NCBI RefSeq assembly: GCF_031010175.1
Contig: NZ_JAUAMB010000010.1
Coordinates: forward strand, 62,001-126,000
Direction: 5' to 3'
Source of the DNA: Halomonas sp. SpR1
Lineage (GTDB): Bacteria > Pseudomonadota > Gammaproteobacteria > Pseudomonadales > Halomonadaceae
Length of the DNA: 64,000 nucleotides
This document shows, one piece after another, positions 30,901-41,037 of this stretch (positions within the stretch are counted from its first letter, which is position 1; the number at the start of each line of letters is the position of its first letter). The position numbers and the translations under genes were made by a program. A model generated the notes under the pieces. The model had not been told where the DNA came from. It saw only the letters and a program-made list of their open reading frames with translations, and ran no database searches.

Positions 30901-31437
30901 CACGCCGAGCTAACCGAGGCGCTGGAAACCCTCGAACGGGCAATTAAGCGCATTGACCAGGAAACCCGCGTGCGTTTCCGGGAAACCTTTGATCAGGTGA
31001 ATAGCGGGCTACAAACCCTTTTTCCACGCGTATTCGGCGGCGGGGCCGCCTGGTTAACACTAACCGGCGATGACCTGTTGGAAACCGGCGTGGCGATAAT
31101 GGCCCGCCCACCGGGTAAAAAGAACAGCACCATTCACCTGCTTTCGGGCGGCGAGAAGGCGCTGACCGCGCTGTCGCTGGTATTTGCCATCTTTCAGCTT
31201 AACCCCGCGCCGTTCTGTATGCTGGATGAAGTGGATGCCCCATTGGATGACGCCAACGTAGGGCGCTACGCTAGGCTAGTGAAGGAAATGTCTGAAAACG
31301 TTCAGTTTATTTATATCACCCACAACAAAATTGCCATGGAAGCCGCCGAGCGCCTGATGGGGGTCACCATGCAAGAGCCCGGCGTCTCGCGGTTAGTCTC
31401 GGTAGGTATTGAAGAGGCAGCAGCGTTGGTTGATTAG
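27943..31437 (+). CDS. smc: Chromosome partition protein SMC
   Basis: Ring-forming ATPase of the condensin complex. The 1164 residues show the standard layout: N-terminal head with Walker A GPNGCGKSN (about 32-40), long coiled coil (about 165-500), hinge (about 500-650), returning coil, and C-terminal head with signature LLSGGEKALTALSL and Walker B FCMLDEVDAPLDD. The partner kleisins scpA/scpB are not in this window. In relatives zipA and ligA follow directly; here a tartrate gene pair intervenes. Its stop at 31437 is one base from the convergent stop of that insert. Confidence 0.97.
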   Translation: MRLTSIRLVGFKSFVDPVTVPFDGNMTAIVGPNGCGKSNIIDAVRWVMGESSAKTLRGESMADVIFNGSTGRKPISQASIELKFDNRDGGMGGVYAQYAEIAVRRLVTRDGQSNYFFNGQKCRRRDIADLFMGTGLGPRSYAIIGQGMISRLIEARPDDLRSTLEEAAGISKYKERRRETENRMRRTQENLERLDDIREELDKQLERLKRQAEAAKRYQDLKEQEYRLKGELALLRGRALRAEQSHQESRVRELEIAVEKDVFGVRQCETRLEQAREQHDELSEVLDRHQQQFFETTTRIARLEQDQAHRRSRETQLANDIATARRELDEQRRVSEGDQERLAAIDERFDDLLPEHEALEEQLESLEQALADATPALEAAEQQWADAETRWRDASRDADRSQDQLRDLEQRIARLQAENQRRRQQRSEVADLTALREEHGVCQAQLTEAEEQAEGFQTQRDQWQQRYSDAKVAYQQATQARDQQRAELSQRQGELASLQALMDAALADHDPAIGTTLEAHGLADAPQLGEVLQVAPGWETLVSWLLAPWLNARMVARDQLAALPEALATEWRLIDQTSPAASTSGQRLDSLVSGAGALGEWLASIHYTQTAEEAKLQVAHLAPGESVVSQDGVWLGRGWLNQQANGEGIDGLLLTRRRYAELTAQRESEEEALALAEAQCETASEAIESLEQTREQQAEQERAHATTLQQLAVRERSLAQRLEHLESRATELDEELAQLQEDEAELALTLDEQRARWHVAMEQLESAAQARETSAEQRNRQREARDQLTQQHAPLKAQQQALALERERLSAERDSLRSQQARSSDSEERLSLRIAELEESREMLLEPDELAGEELEELLHQREQQEGRLNATKQQAQGLAEQLRNDELARQQHERNLEQSREQLQQRRMDAQALALKAATQDEQLAELGHNVETLAEQLPQEATETRWQELLESTTDKIRRLGAINLAAIEEYDQQAERRNYLEAQHAELTEALETLERAIKRIDQETRVRFRETFDQVNSGLQTLFPRVFGGGAAWLTLTGDDLLETGVAIMARPPGKKNSTIHLLSGGEKALTALSLVFAIFQLNPAPFCMLDEVDAPLDDANVGRYARLVKEMSENVQFIYITHNKIAMEAAERLMGVTMQEPGVSRLVSVGIEEAAALVD

Positions 31438-31438
31438 G

Positions 31439-32608
31439 TTAACCTTCACCAAGCTCGCGCATTACCGCATAAAGCGCCGATTTCGCTTCAAAGCCCACGC
31501 CAGGGATATCTGGCAGCCCCACATAGCCATTTTCCACCTGAATACCATCCGCAAAGCCGCCAAAGGGCTGGAAAACGTCCGGGTAGGATTCGTTGCCGCC
31601 TAGCTGTAAACCCGCGGCAATATTCAGCGACATCTGGTGGCCGCCATGGGGAACCACGCGGCGCGATGACCAGCCAAGCTCATCCATCACTTTTAGGGTA
31701 CGCATATACTCCACTAAGCCGTAGGAGAGTGCGCAATCAAACTGCACATAGTCGCGGTCGGCACGCATACCGCCGTGGCGGAGCAAGTTGCGCGCATCTT
31801 GGTGTGAGAACAGGTTCTCACCGGTGGCCATAGGCAGCTCGTAGTGGTTGGCAAGCTCTGCTTGAAGGGCATAGTCGAGTGGGTCGCCAGCCTCCTCGTA
31901 CCAGAACAGCTTGTAGGGCTTTAGCGCTTCGGCGTAGGCGATAGCGGTGGCTTGATCAAAACGACCATTGGCGTCCACGGCTAAACGACTACCATCACCA
32001 ACGACCTTGATGACCGCTTCGATTCGGCGTAGATCCTCTGCTAACGATGCAGCACCGATTTTCATTTTGACCACGCTATAGCCACGATCCAGGTAACTGC
32101 GCATTTCATCCTGTAGTTTGCTATGATCCTTGCCAGGGTAGTAGTAGCCGCCTGCCGCATAGACCCACACTTTGTCGTCTGTCTGGCCATTACGGTACCG
32201 ATCAGCCAGCAGCCGGTAGAGTGGCTTACCTTCTATTTTGGCCACCGCATCCCAAACGGCCATGTCGATTGTGCCTACCGCTACGGAGCGCTCACCGTGG
32301 CCACCGGGCTTTTCATTGGTCATTAAGGTTTTCCAGATTGCAAAGGGATTAAGATTGTTATGCGCTTGATCAATAAGGCTTTCAGGTTCGGCTTCACTAA
32401 TACGGTCAAAAAAACGCTCGCGCATCAGCGCACCCTGTCCATAGCGGCCGTTAGAATTAAATCCGTAGCCAACCACAGGCTTACCGTCACGGATCACATC
32501 CGTGACCACGGCAACTAGCGAGCAGGTCATTTTGGAAAAATCGATATAGGCATTGGCAATGGGCGAAGCGATAGAAACGGTTTTCTCGCGAATTTCAACG
32601 ATGCGCAT
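31439..32608 (-). CDS. tarD: D(-)-tartrate dehydratase (enolase superfamily, MR subgroup)
   Basis: Predicted to dehydrate D-tartrate to oxaloacetate. From ATG 32608 (AGGAG 7 bp upstream) it is 389 residues, the length of Bradyrhizobium TarD, and I recognise close family-specific stretches: MRIVEIREKTVSIASPI, YGFNSNGRYGQG, NEKPGGHGERSVAVGTIDMAVWDA and NLFSHQDARNLLR. Mandelate-racemase-type catalytic features are visible: KMKIG (Lys near 184), metal ligands in AVDANGRF, WYEEAGDP and ATGENLF, and HGGHQM with the general-acid His near 322. Divergent from a LysR regulator. Its product could feed the oxaloacetate decarboxylase at 16-19 kb (speculative). It interrupts the usual smc-zipA junction. 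Confidence 0.88.
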   Translation of the reverse strand: MRIVEIREKTVSIASPIANAYIDFSKMTCSLVAVVTDVIRDGKPVVGYGFNSNGRYGQGALMRERFFDRISEAEPESLIDQAHNNLNPFAIWKTLMTNEKPGGHGERSVAVGTIDMAVWDAVAKIEGKPLYRLLADRYRNGQTDDKVWVYAAGGYYYPGKDHSKLQDEMRSYLDRGYSVVKMKIGAASLAEDLRRIEAVIKVVGDGSRLAVDANGRFDQATAIAYAEALKPYKLFWYEEAGDPLDYALQAELANHYELPMATGENLFSHQDARNLLRHGGMRADRDYVQFDCALSYGLVEYMRTLKVMDELGWSSRRVVPHGGHQMSLNIAAGLQLGGNESYPDVFQPFGGFADGIQVENGYVGLPDIPGVGFEAKSALYAVMRELGEG

Positions 32609-32706
32609 GGTGTGCTCCTGTGTGGTTAACAGCCCCACATTAAGCGTGACAATACAGCGCGACCAATGCTATTACTGCGCTACCCCATGCTGAAACGGCA
32701 TTGCTC

Positions 32707-33597
32707 ATGGAACTCGTTTGGCTCGAAGATTTTATCGCCCTGGCAGAACACGGCAGTTTCGTGCGGGCAGCAGAAGCGCGTCACATCACACAGCCGGCAT
32801 TTAGCCGTCGCATTCGCTCGTTAGAGCAGTGGATGGGTGTCAGCCTGTTTATACGCACGCCACAAGGCACTACGCTTACCGAAGCTGGTAGTCATATTCA
32901 AGCCAGAGCGTTTGAAGCGACAAATCGCCTGTATCGACTGCGCGAAGAAGCGCAAGAGGTGGCCGGTAAAGCGGCAAAGACCCTTCAGTTCGCCGCCACT
33001 CACTCGCTCTCTTTTACCTTTTTTCCGCGCTGGATACGCCAAACCGAGAATGGCGCGCCGATTGAAGCGATCCAACTTCACTCAGACAGCATGCAGGGCT
33101 GCGAGCAACTCTTGGTGCGTGGCGAGGTGCCATTTTTGCTCTGTCATCGCCATCCTGAAGTGCCTTCGCCATTGACCCAGGAGCACTTTGTGAGTCAAAA
33201 CGTGGGCGACGACATCCTGATAGCACTAGTAGCCCGCTCGTTACTGGAGAGCAACCCTGCCAACCAATTGCCTTATTTGGCCTATACGGAAGCGTCGGGT
33301 CTTGGGCGCATTGTGGCTCACCGTTTATACGACAATAGCGAGGTGTTAGCGCTTAAAGCACAGTTTAGTAGTCACCTGGCCGCCGTATTGATGTCGATGG
33401 CATTAGAGGGGAAAGGAGTAGCTTGGTTGCCAAAAAGCCTTGCAGAGCAAGAAATTAGCGATGGCCGATTGGTACGGGCGTTTGATGAAAGCTGGGATAT
33501 CGCGTTGCAAATCCATCTCGTGAGGCCAGTAGCCCCATTAAGCATTGCGGCCGAAAACTTCTGGGCGCGAGTAACAGATCAGCGTGAACGCGATTAA
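32707..33597 (+). CDS. LysR-type regulator, probably of tarD
   Basis: 296 residues with the N-terminal winged helix-turn-helix (about 1-60, MELVWLEDFIALAEHGSFVRAAEARHITQPAFSRRIRSLE) and a LysR substrate-binding domain (about 90-290). ATG 32707 gives the family-typical MELVWLEDF; no clear ribosome site is present. It is divergent from tarD with a 98-bp shared promoter region, the classic arrangement in which a LysR protein controls its neighbour, so tartrate or a related hydroxyacid is the likely inducer (inference). Confidence 0.9.
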   Translation: MELVWLEDFIALAEHGSFVRAAEARHITQPAFSRRIRSLEQWMGVSLFIRTPQGTTLTEAGSHIQARAFEATNRLYRLREEAQEVAGKAAKTLQFAATHSLSFTFFPRWIRQTENGAPIEAIQLHSDSMQGCEQLLVRGEVPFLLCHRHPEVPSPLTQEHFVSQNVGDDILIALVARSLLESNPANQLPYLAYTEASGLGRIVAHRLYDNSEVLALKAQFSSHLAAVLMSMALEGKGVAWLPKSLAEQEISDGRLVRAFDESWDIALQIHLVRPVAPLSIAAENFWARVTDQRERD

Positions 33598-34022
33598 CAT
33601 TGGGAGATTGATGCTAGTCTAAAAGGTAAAAAAATATGCCAAAGCCTCCAACTTAACTATATTACCCTTAGTAATAGGGCGCTGGGGATGGTTAAACGGC
33701 TTATAGAGAAAATATGCACTGGCAGGTGAGTTGGTTGTCAAAACGGCTTTTCTTGCTTCCAGGATTCCTTTATAAAGCTATTTATAGATGTTAGATCAAA
33801 TGATCGTGGCACTTTTGTTTGAAGTTAAGGTCGAAATTTCTCGCCTTAAGGCGTCTCAAAATTTTGCCAAGCCGTGAAAATCGCGTTAAATGCAGCAAAA
33901 ATTGGCCATTTTCACCACAATCGCGCTATGCTTGGTGCAAGTATTTATTAAATAGCAGTTACAGTTATCAAATTCAGGCATGCCTTTTTAGACCCTGTGC
34001 CTTAGCAAACGGCAAGACGACC
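33598..34022. other. AT-rich non-coding segment upstream of zipA
   Basis: About 425 bp with lower G+C than its surroundings and no reading frame with a ribosome site. It holds a perfect 12-bp palindrome CGCCTTAAGGCG at 33842 and TATAAA-like stretches near 33770, so zipA promoters may be here. It probably marks the right edge of the inserted tarD-lysR module. No inverted repeats, tRNA or integrase remnants were seen. Confidence 0.4.
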
Positions 34023-34050
34023 ATGGAACGTTCGACATGGAACTAAGAGA
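34023..34050. repeat. 14-bp-spaced duplication of the zipA start
   Basis: ATGGAAC occurs at 34023 and, 14 bp later, at 34037 (the zipA start). The first ATG opens a seven-codon frame (MERSTWN) that ends with TAA at 34044-34046, overlapping the first codons of zipA. Confidence 0.6.
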
Positions 34051-35875
34051 GTGGCTAATCATATTGGGGCTGGCGTTGGTATCGCTCATCGTTATTGACG
34101 GTGCGCGAAGGCTTCAACGTCAGCGACGTGTACCCCGTCTGGATCAGGCGGAGAAAGATCTTTCCGGCAGTTCGCTAGATGATCCCGAAGAGGCTGCTAA
34201 AGCCGCGGAGATCAATTGGGAACTTCCTAATGGCGGTGCTCGAGTTGTTAAACCCGCAGACTATAGTGGCTTAGGTAATAAACCAAAGTTAGAACGTCAA
34301 GAGCATCCTGGGCCTTCCAGAGTGCTTGCCGAGTTTAGACGTTCAGCCTCTGCTAAAGCGGCCAAGCGCAAAGCAGATAAGGCAGAAAAACTAGATAAAG
34401 CAGCCTTAAGGGCGCAACCATCGACTGCCTTTAAAGCAGCGTCGGCTGTTACTACACCGGCGCCAGAGCATGATCGTCGCGAGCCAAGTATCTCAATGGC
34501 TGACTCTTCGCCAACTGATATGCCGTCGGCCAAAGCGGCTGCTGCCCAGCAGCCGGAGCAACGCACCGAGCAGCAACCTGCGTACGCTGCGTCGTCGCCC
34601 AGTGCGCCGATGGCTAAAACTGATGTTGCTGAAACCGCTGAAACCGATGCTGCTGAAACGAGTGTGGCTAAAACTAATCTTGAAGCGACTCAGCCAGCCG
34701 CTTCTGACGCTATCTCGATGTCCGCTAGCGAAGCAGATACTGAAATGGCGGCACCGCTTCGCTCAGAGCCAGAACATGAACCAGAGTCTGAGCAAAAGTA
34801 TCAGCAAGAGCCGGTACTGCGAGCAGAGCCAGAAGACGCCGTATTTGCTAAACACGCCAATGAGCACTCGCCTAAACGGCGTCAGTTGCGCTCTGACACA
34901 GTGGGCGAATACGACGAGTTAGACGATGATGAAGTTGATGAGTATCGCCTAGTCGACTTTGAAGGTATGGGACGGTCACTGAAGCGTCGCTTGATTGCGC
35001 GGCGTAAAGAGAAGCAGCGTAAGAAAGCCGAGAAAGTGGAACGTGATAAAGCCTTGGCCCAGCAGAAGGCCGAGCGCAAAGCGCTGGAAGCAGAGCAAAA
35101 GCGTGAAGCCAAAGAAGCCGCCGACGCAGAGCGTGCTCGCCTCGCTCAAGAGCAGGCGCGAGCTCGTGAAGAAGCAGCAGCTAGTGCGGCGGCGGCAGCA
35201 GATAGGCTCGCCGCTCAGCAACGTGCCGCAGACGAAGAGGCGCGTCGCCACGAAACCAGTGAATATTCCCAGGAAGTTGGTTTTGAAGAAAGCGTCGAAG
35301 CTCACGCTTATGACAGCCAGGCTGCCGACGAGCGTGAGGTGAATGAGAGAGTTCGCGTACACCCAACGTTAGAAAAAGCGTTACGCCACGATGTGAGCGG
35401 TGAACACGCCAAGGAAACGCTCTCCAATGCTGAAGAAGTCGTGGTGATTAGCGTTCTCTCCAGAGACCCGGAAGGTTTCGACGGTACCAAGCTGCTGGAA
35501 CTGATGATGGTCTGCGGGTTGCGCTACAGTAGTGCAATGGGTGTTTTCCACCGCTTTGAAACCGAGAGTGACGATAGCGAACTGCAGTTCTCGATGGTCA
35601 ACGTGGTTAAGCCGGGTACTTTCCCCATCGAAAAGATGGGGGAGTTTATGACCCCCGGTATCACACTGCTGATGCCGTTGCCTGGCGCCATTGATAGCGC
35701 TGCTGCCTTTGAGGCGATGGTAGAGACCGCCATGGTCGTGGTACGCCATATGGGCGGTGAGCTGAAAGACGAAAACCGCAGTGTAATGACCGCGCAAACA
35801 ATCGAATTCGCCCGCCAGCGGGTGCGTGAATTTGAGCGTCGCCATCGCCTGCACCGTCAGATGCAGGCACGCTAA
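34037..35875 (+). CDS. zipA: Cell division protein ZipA, extended linker
   Basis: Membrane anchor that ties FtsZ to the inner membrane. N-terminal transmembrane helix (about 4-22, EWLIILGLALVSLIVIDGAR), a long hydrophilic Ala/Glu/Pro-rich linker (about 25-460), and a C-terminal ZipA domain (about 465-600, EEVVVISVLSRDPEGFDGTKLLELM, MVNVVKPGTFPIEKM, TPGITLLMPLPG). At 612 residues it is nearly double E. coli ZipA (328). The linker ends in a charged Lys/Glu/Ala helix (about 315-400) resembling the TolA helix. ATG 34037 lacks a strong ribosome site and is preceded by a duplicated ATG. ligA follows, as in relatives. Confidence 0.92.
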   Translation: MELREWLIILGLALVSLIVIDGARRLQRQRRVPRLDQAEKDLSGSSLDDPEEAAKAAEINWELPNGGARVVKPADYSGLGNKPKLERQEHPGPSRVLAEFRRSASAKAAKRKADKAEKLDKAALRAQPSTAFKAASAVTTPAPEHDRREPSISMADSSPTDMPSAKAAAAQQPEQRTEQQPAYAASSPSAPMAKTDVAETAETDAAETSVAKTNLEATQPAASDAISMSASEADTEMAAPLRSEPEHEPESEQKYQQEPVLRAEPEDAVFAKHANEHSPKRRQLRSDTVGEYDELDDDEVDEYRLVDFEGMGRSLKRRLIARRKEKQRKKAEKVERDKALAQQKAERKALEAEQKREAKEAADAERARLAQEQARAREEAAASAAAAADRLAAQQRAADEEARRHETSEYSQEVGFEESVEAHAYDSQAADEREVNERVRVHPTLEKALRHDVSGEHAKETLSNAEEVVVISVLSRDPEGFDGTKLLELMMVCGLRYSSAMGVFHRFETESDDSELQFSMVNVVKPGTFPIEKMGEFMTPGITLLMPLPGAIDSAAAFEAMVETAMVVVRHMGGELKDENRSVMTAQTIEFARQRVREFERRHRLHRQMQAR

Positions 35876-35913
35876 ACGTCACCCACTAAACGTCGTCTGC
35901 TAAATACTTAGAA
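35872..35913. repeat. 14-bp tandem repeat starting on the zipA stop codon
   Basis: Three adjacent units: CTAAACGTCACCCA, CTAAACGTCGTCTG and CTAAATACTTAGAA. The first contains the zipA TAA, so the stop codon itself is repeated in each unit. Confidence 0.75.
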
Positions 35914-35927
35914 ACACTTGTAGCGTA

Positions 35928-38075
<2,148 letters not shown>

Positions 38076-38076
<1 letters not shown>

Positions 38077-38351
38077 TGAGCCGTTTTATTGAAGTACCCG
38101 CCAGAATGCTGCCGCCGGATACCCTCAACGCCCTGCTAGAGGCGTTTGTGACCCGCCAGGGCTACGACACTACCGATACCACCGGCGAGGGCATGCACGG
38201 CTGGGTAGCCGAGCTGAAACAGCAGCTAGAGCGCAATGAGCTGATCATCGCCCATGACCTTGAGCTGGAAATGACCGAAGTGATGACTCTGGCGCGGTGG
38301 CGTTCGTTTGGCCGCGATATCGCCGACGATGAAGAGGAGGGTGATATTTAA
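38076..38351 (+). CDS. YheU-like (UPF0270) small protein
   Basis: A 91-residue protein of unknown function. The pattern IEVPARMLPPDTLNALLEAFVTRQGYD...GWVAELKQQLERNELII matches my memory of the UPF0270/YheU family (P-LxPDTL-xLIExFVxRxGTDYG, then VxxxKxQL), but this copy has a longer acidic C-terminus (RDIADDEEEGDI) than E. coli YheU. ATG 38076 overlaps the ligA stop (TAATG), indicating coupling. A REP-like repeat follows immediately. Confidence 0.7.
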
Positions 38352-38353
38352 TT

Positions 38354-38408
38354 TGGCTTGGCTTGCGGCCTAAATAGTCGCGAGCTAAAGCTACCTCCCA
38401 CAGGGGCC
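38354..38408. repeat. REP-like intergenic repeat, copy A
   Basis: Contains a 24-bp core (38378-38401: TCGCGAGCTAAAGC, then TACCTCCCAC) that is identical at 42743-42766. GCGAGCTAAAGC with a pyrimidine-rich tail resembles REP elements of Pseudomonas relatives. It lies between the convergent yheU-like gene and mnmC. Confidence 0.75.
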
Positions 38409-38425
38409 GTTATCAGACTCTCTTT

Positions 38426-40435
38426 TTAAGCGTTCTCGCCACGAATAATCGCGCTGATAATCCGCCGCCCTGGGTGCAAGTGATCCACCAGCGGCGCTTC
38501 CAGGGGCATCGGTTCGTCACACATTCGTGAGGCAATGACCTCGGCGCATAGCGGCGCGCTGGCTAATCCCCGCGAGCCGTGAGCCGTGGATATCCACAGG
38601 CCGGGGTAGTGCTCACCCGGCGTATCCGCCACTCGGGTGGCATCCTTACTCAGCAGCGAGTAATCCGCTTGCCACGCGGCTGTCACCGGCACCGGCCCTG
38701 CGTAAGGGGTTTTGTCGGGGCTTGCTGCCCGTACCGCTGCGCGGCCCTGAAGGTGTTCCGGCGTCAGCTCGATGCCTGCCTGAGCCAACTCCTCTACCAA
38801 GGCGGGCAGCGTCTGGCGCAGCTCATCGATATTGCGCTGATGGTCGTCAATCGTCACATCGGTGGTTGCGTTATTGGGCACAAAGCTGGCGCCAAAGGTC
38901 AGCACGCCCTCCAAAGCAGGCGCCACATAGCCCCCGGCGCACACCACTCGCGTAGGGCCTGCTACTTCTTTGGGTAGCTGCAATTCACTAATCTGACCGC
39001 GCACCGACTGCAGCGGCAGCTCCGCCGTTTGCGCAAACCGGTTGGCCAAATGGGCGCTGGCAATCACCACCTGATCCGCCTCAAGCGTGCTGCCATCGGC
39101 CAAGTTGAGCTGCCAGCCATCCGCTAGTTGGGTCAGGGAGCTAACCTCGCCTTGCTGTAAGGCAACACCTGGGTGGCTAAGCAAGTGCTCACACAGCGCC
39201 TTAGGCCTTACCCAGCCCGCCTGTGGATAATAGAGCCCGTGGGAAGCGTTAATGCTGATCTCTGCCGTCTCAGTTAACGCCGGGTTCTCCATTGAGGTGA
39301 CGACCTCGCAAGGCAGCGGGTGCTGTTCCATAAAGCGCTGCTGGCGGCGGGCTTCTTTATCGCTGCTCGCCAACTGCACCACGCCGCAGGGCTGCCATAA
39401 GACTTGCTTAGCGTGGTGCTTTGCCAGCCAGCGCTGGCTATACAGCAACCCAGCGAGATAAACCCGGCTTTGGTGGTTGGTCTCAGCAGCCAGCTTTACA
39501 TACAGCGCGCCCTGGCGATTACCCGATCCGCCCGCGCCGGGGGCTTCTCGCTCTACCACGGTTACTTTAACCCCCCGCCGCGCCAGCGCCGCCGCCACGC
39601 TGCTTCCCGCCAGCCCGGCGCCGACGACTACAACGTGCTTGACTGAAGCCAAAGAGGGTGGCGTAAACCACGGTGTTGCCTGGCGGCGCTGATCCGCTGG
39701 CGGCGTCTCGATGCTGCCTGCCAGCATCTCCCGCTTGCGGCCATAGCCCGGTACTTTCTTCCAGTTAAAGCCTGCCGCTTTGAGGCCGCGTTTAACGATG
39801 CCTGCGCAGGTAAAGGTGGCGAACGTCGCGCCGGGGCGTGAACGGGCGGCCATGGCGTTAAATAGTTCCGGCTGCCACATATCGGGGTTTTTAGAGGGCG
39901 CAAAGCCGTCTAAAAACCAGGCGTCGACCTGACCGTCTAACTGTTCCAGACGCTCAGTGGTGTCGCCGAAATGTAGATCCAGGGTGATGCGCTCGGTTAA
40001 GTGCAGGCGGTGAATACCGCTAACGGCGGCAGGCCACTGGGCACAGAGTGCCTGTGAATAACTGGCGAGAGAGGGCCAGCTCGCGAGCGCTTGTTCAAGC
40101 GCCTCACGCTCAAGGGGGAACTTCTCTGTGGATAACAGATGGAGGCGTGCATTGGGTGGGGCATGCTGTTCAAAACAGGCCCAGGCGCAGAGCATATTGA
40201 GCCCGGTGCCAAAGCCGGTTTCACCAATCACAAAGGGCCGCGAGGCCTCCCAGGCGGCGAAGCGCTCGGGAAGGTGGTTGGCACCCAGAAACACATGCTC
40301 GGTCTCTGCGCGCCCATCGCCACGGGTGAAATAGATGTCATCAAAGGCGGTTGCGTGGGGGGCGCCCTCGTTCCAGGTAAGCGCAGGCGTCGTTAATGCC
40401 GCCAGCGGAGGCAAAGCGTTTGAACGTTGGGTCAC
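38426..40435 (-). CDS. mnmC: Bifunctional tRNA wobble-uridine enzyme MnmC
   Basis: Completes mnm5s2U34 in tRNAs. The N-terminal methyltransferase (about 1-250) has ALTWNEGAPHATAFDDIYF, SAM site GETGFGTGLNML and VDAWFLDGFAPSKNPDMW; the C-terminal FAD oxidoreductase (about 265-669) begins VVVVGAGLAGSSVAAALARRG. The 669-residue length is normal for the fused protein. The start is GTG 40435 (a CGGATAACC stretch lies upstream); no better ATG exists. The yciI-like gene lies upstream on the same strand. Confidence 0.95.
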   Translation of the reverse strand: MTQRSNALPPLAALTTPALTWNEGAPHATAFDDIYFTRGDGRAETEHVFLGANHLPERFAAWEASRPFVIGETGFGTGLNMLCAWACFEQHAPPNARLHLLSTEKFPLEREALEQALASWPSLASYSQALCAQWPAAVSGIHRLHLTERITLDLHFGDTTERLEQLDGQVDAWFLDGFAPSKNPDMWQPELFNAMAARSRPGATFATFTCAGIVKRGLKAAGFNWKKVPGYGRKREMLAGSIETPPADQRRQATPWFTPPSLASVKHVVVVGAGLAGSSVAAALARRGVKVTVVEREAPGAGGSGNRQGALYVKLAAETNHQSRVYLAGLLYSQRWLAKHHAKQVLWQPCGVVQLASSDKEARRQQRFMEQHPLPCEVVTSMENPALTETAEISINASHGLYYPQAGWVRPKALCEHLLSHPGVALQQGEVSSLTQLADGWQLNLADGSTLEADQVVIASAHLANRFAQTAELPLQSVRGQISELQLPKEVAGPTRVVCAGGYVAPALEGVLTFGASFVPNNATTDVTIDDHQRNIDELRQTLPALVEELAQAGIELTPEHLQGRAAVRAASPDKTPYAGPVPVTAAWQADYSLLSKDATRVADTPGEHYPGLWISTAHGSRGLASAPLCAEVIASRMCDEPMPLEAPLVDHLHPGRRIISAIIRGENA

Positions 40436-40593
40436 GCGGTTATCCGTATTGATGATTAGGTGGTTAAAAAATGATCAATTTGTCAGCGCTGGCGTAATCT
40501 CTGGCTTAGCGAAAAGCGTCCGCCGGGTTTGCACAGAGTTTTCCACAGGCTCTGTGAAAAAGCCGACGAACCCTCCACACTCGCCTACAAGGG

Positions 40594-40893
40594 TCAAGGC
40601 AAAACTTTCTTGAACGGCTTAACAATTACCTTGGCATACACCCCTGCAATCATGTAAGGGTCGGCATCGGCCCACGCCTTGGCATCTTCCAGACTGTCGA
40701 ACTCCGCCACTACCAAGCTGCCGGAAAAGCCTGCATCGCCGGGGTTTTCAGCGTCGATGGCAGGGTGAGGGCCAGCCAGTACCACGCGGCCTTCATCGCG
40801 CAACGCTTCCAGGCGCGCCAAATGGTCGGGCCGAGCAGACAAGCGACGCTCTAAGCTATTGGGCACATCTTCACTCATAATGGCATATAGCAT
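40594..40893 (-). CDS. YciI family protein
   Basis: 99-residue ferredoxin-like-fold protein of the YciI family, with unknown substrate; some relatives are dehydrochlorinase-like. [31 protein letters not shown] contains the family R-x2-HL-RL segment (active-site His), followed by [33 protein letters not shown] and a closing [14 protein letters not shown] lies before ATG 40893. It is divergent from rnm; the yciI/rnm/yciO association also occurs in enterobacteria. Confidence 0.9.
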   Translation of the reverse strand: MLYAIMSEDVPNSLERRLSARPDHLARLEALRDEGRVVLAGPHPAIDAENPGDAGFSGSLVVAEFDSLEDAKAWADADPYMIAGVYAKVIVKPFKKVLP

Positions 40894-41037
40894 TTGGGGT
40901 TAACTCCTTGATTAAACGAGGATGCAAAGTGGCCGTTAATTGACCGCACTGGTATAAGCGCGCACCATATCTTACCCATTGCGAATACTTTATTCACAGC
41001 TGAAAAGCGCATTCTGACAAACTGCCCACACGGCGTC

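Noticed and set aside
33842..33853. CGCCTTAAGGCG palindrome as an operator
   Set aside because: A single 12-bp palindrome with no nearby promoter match or second copy; too weak to call.
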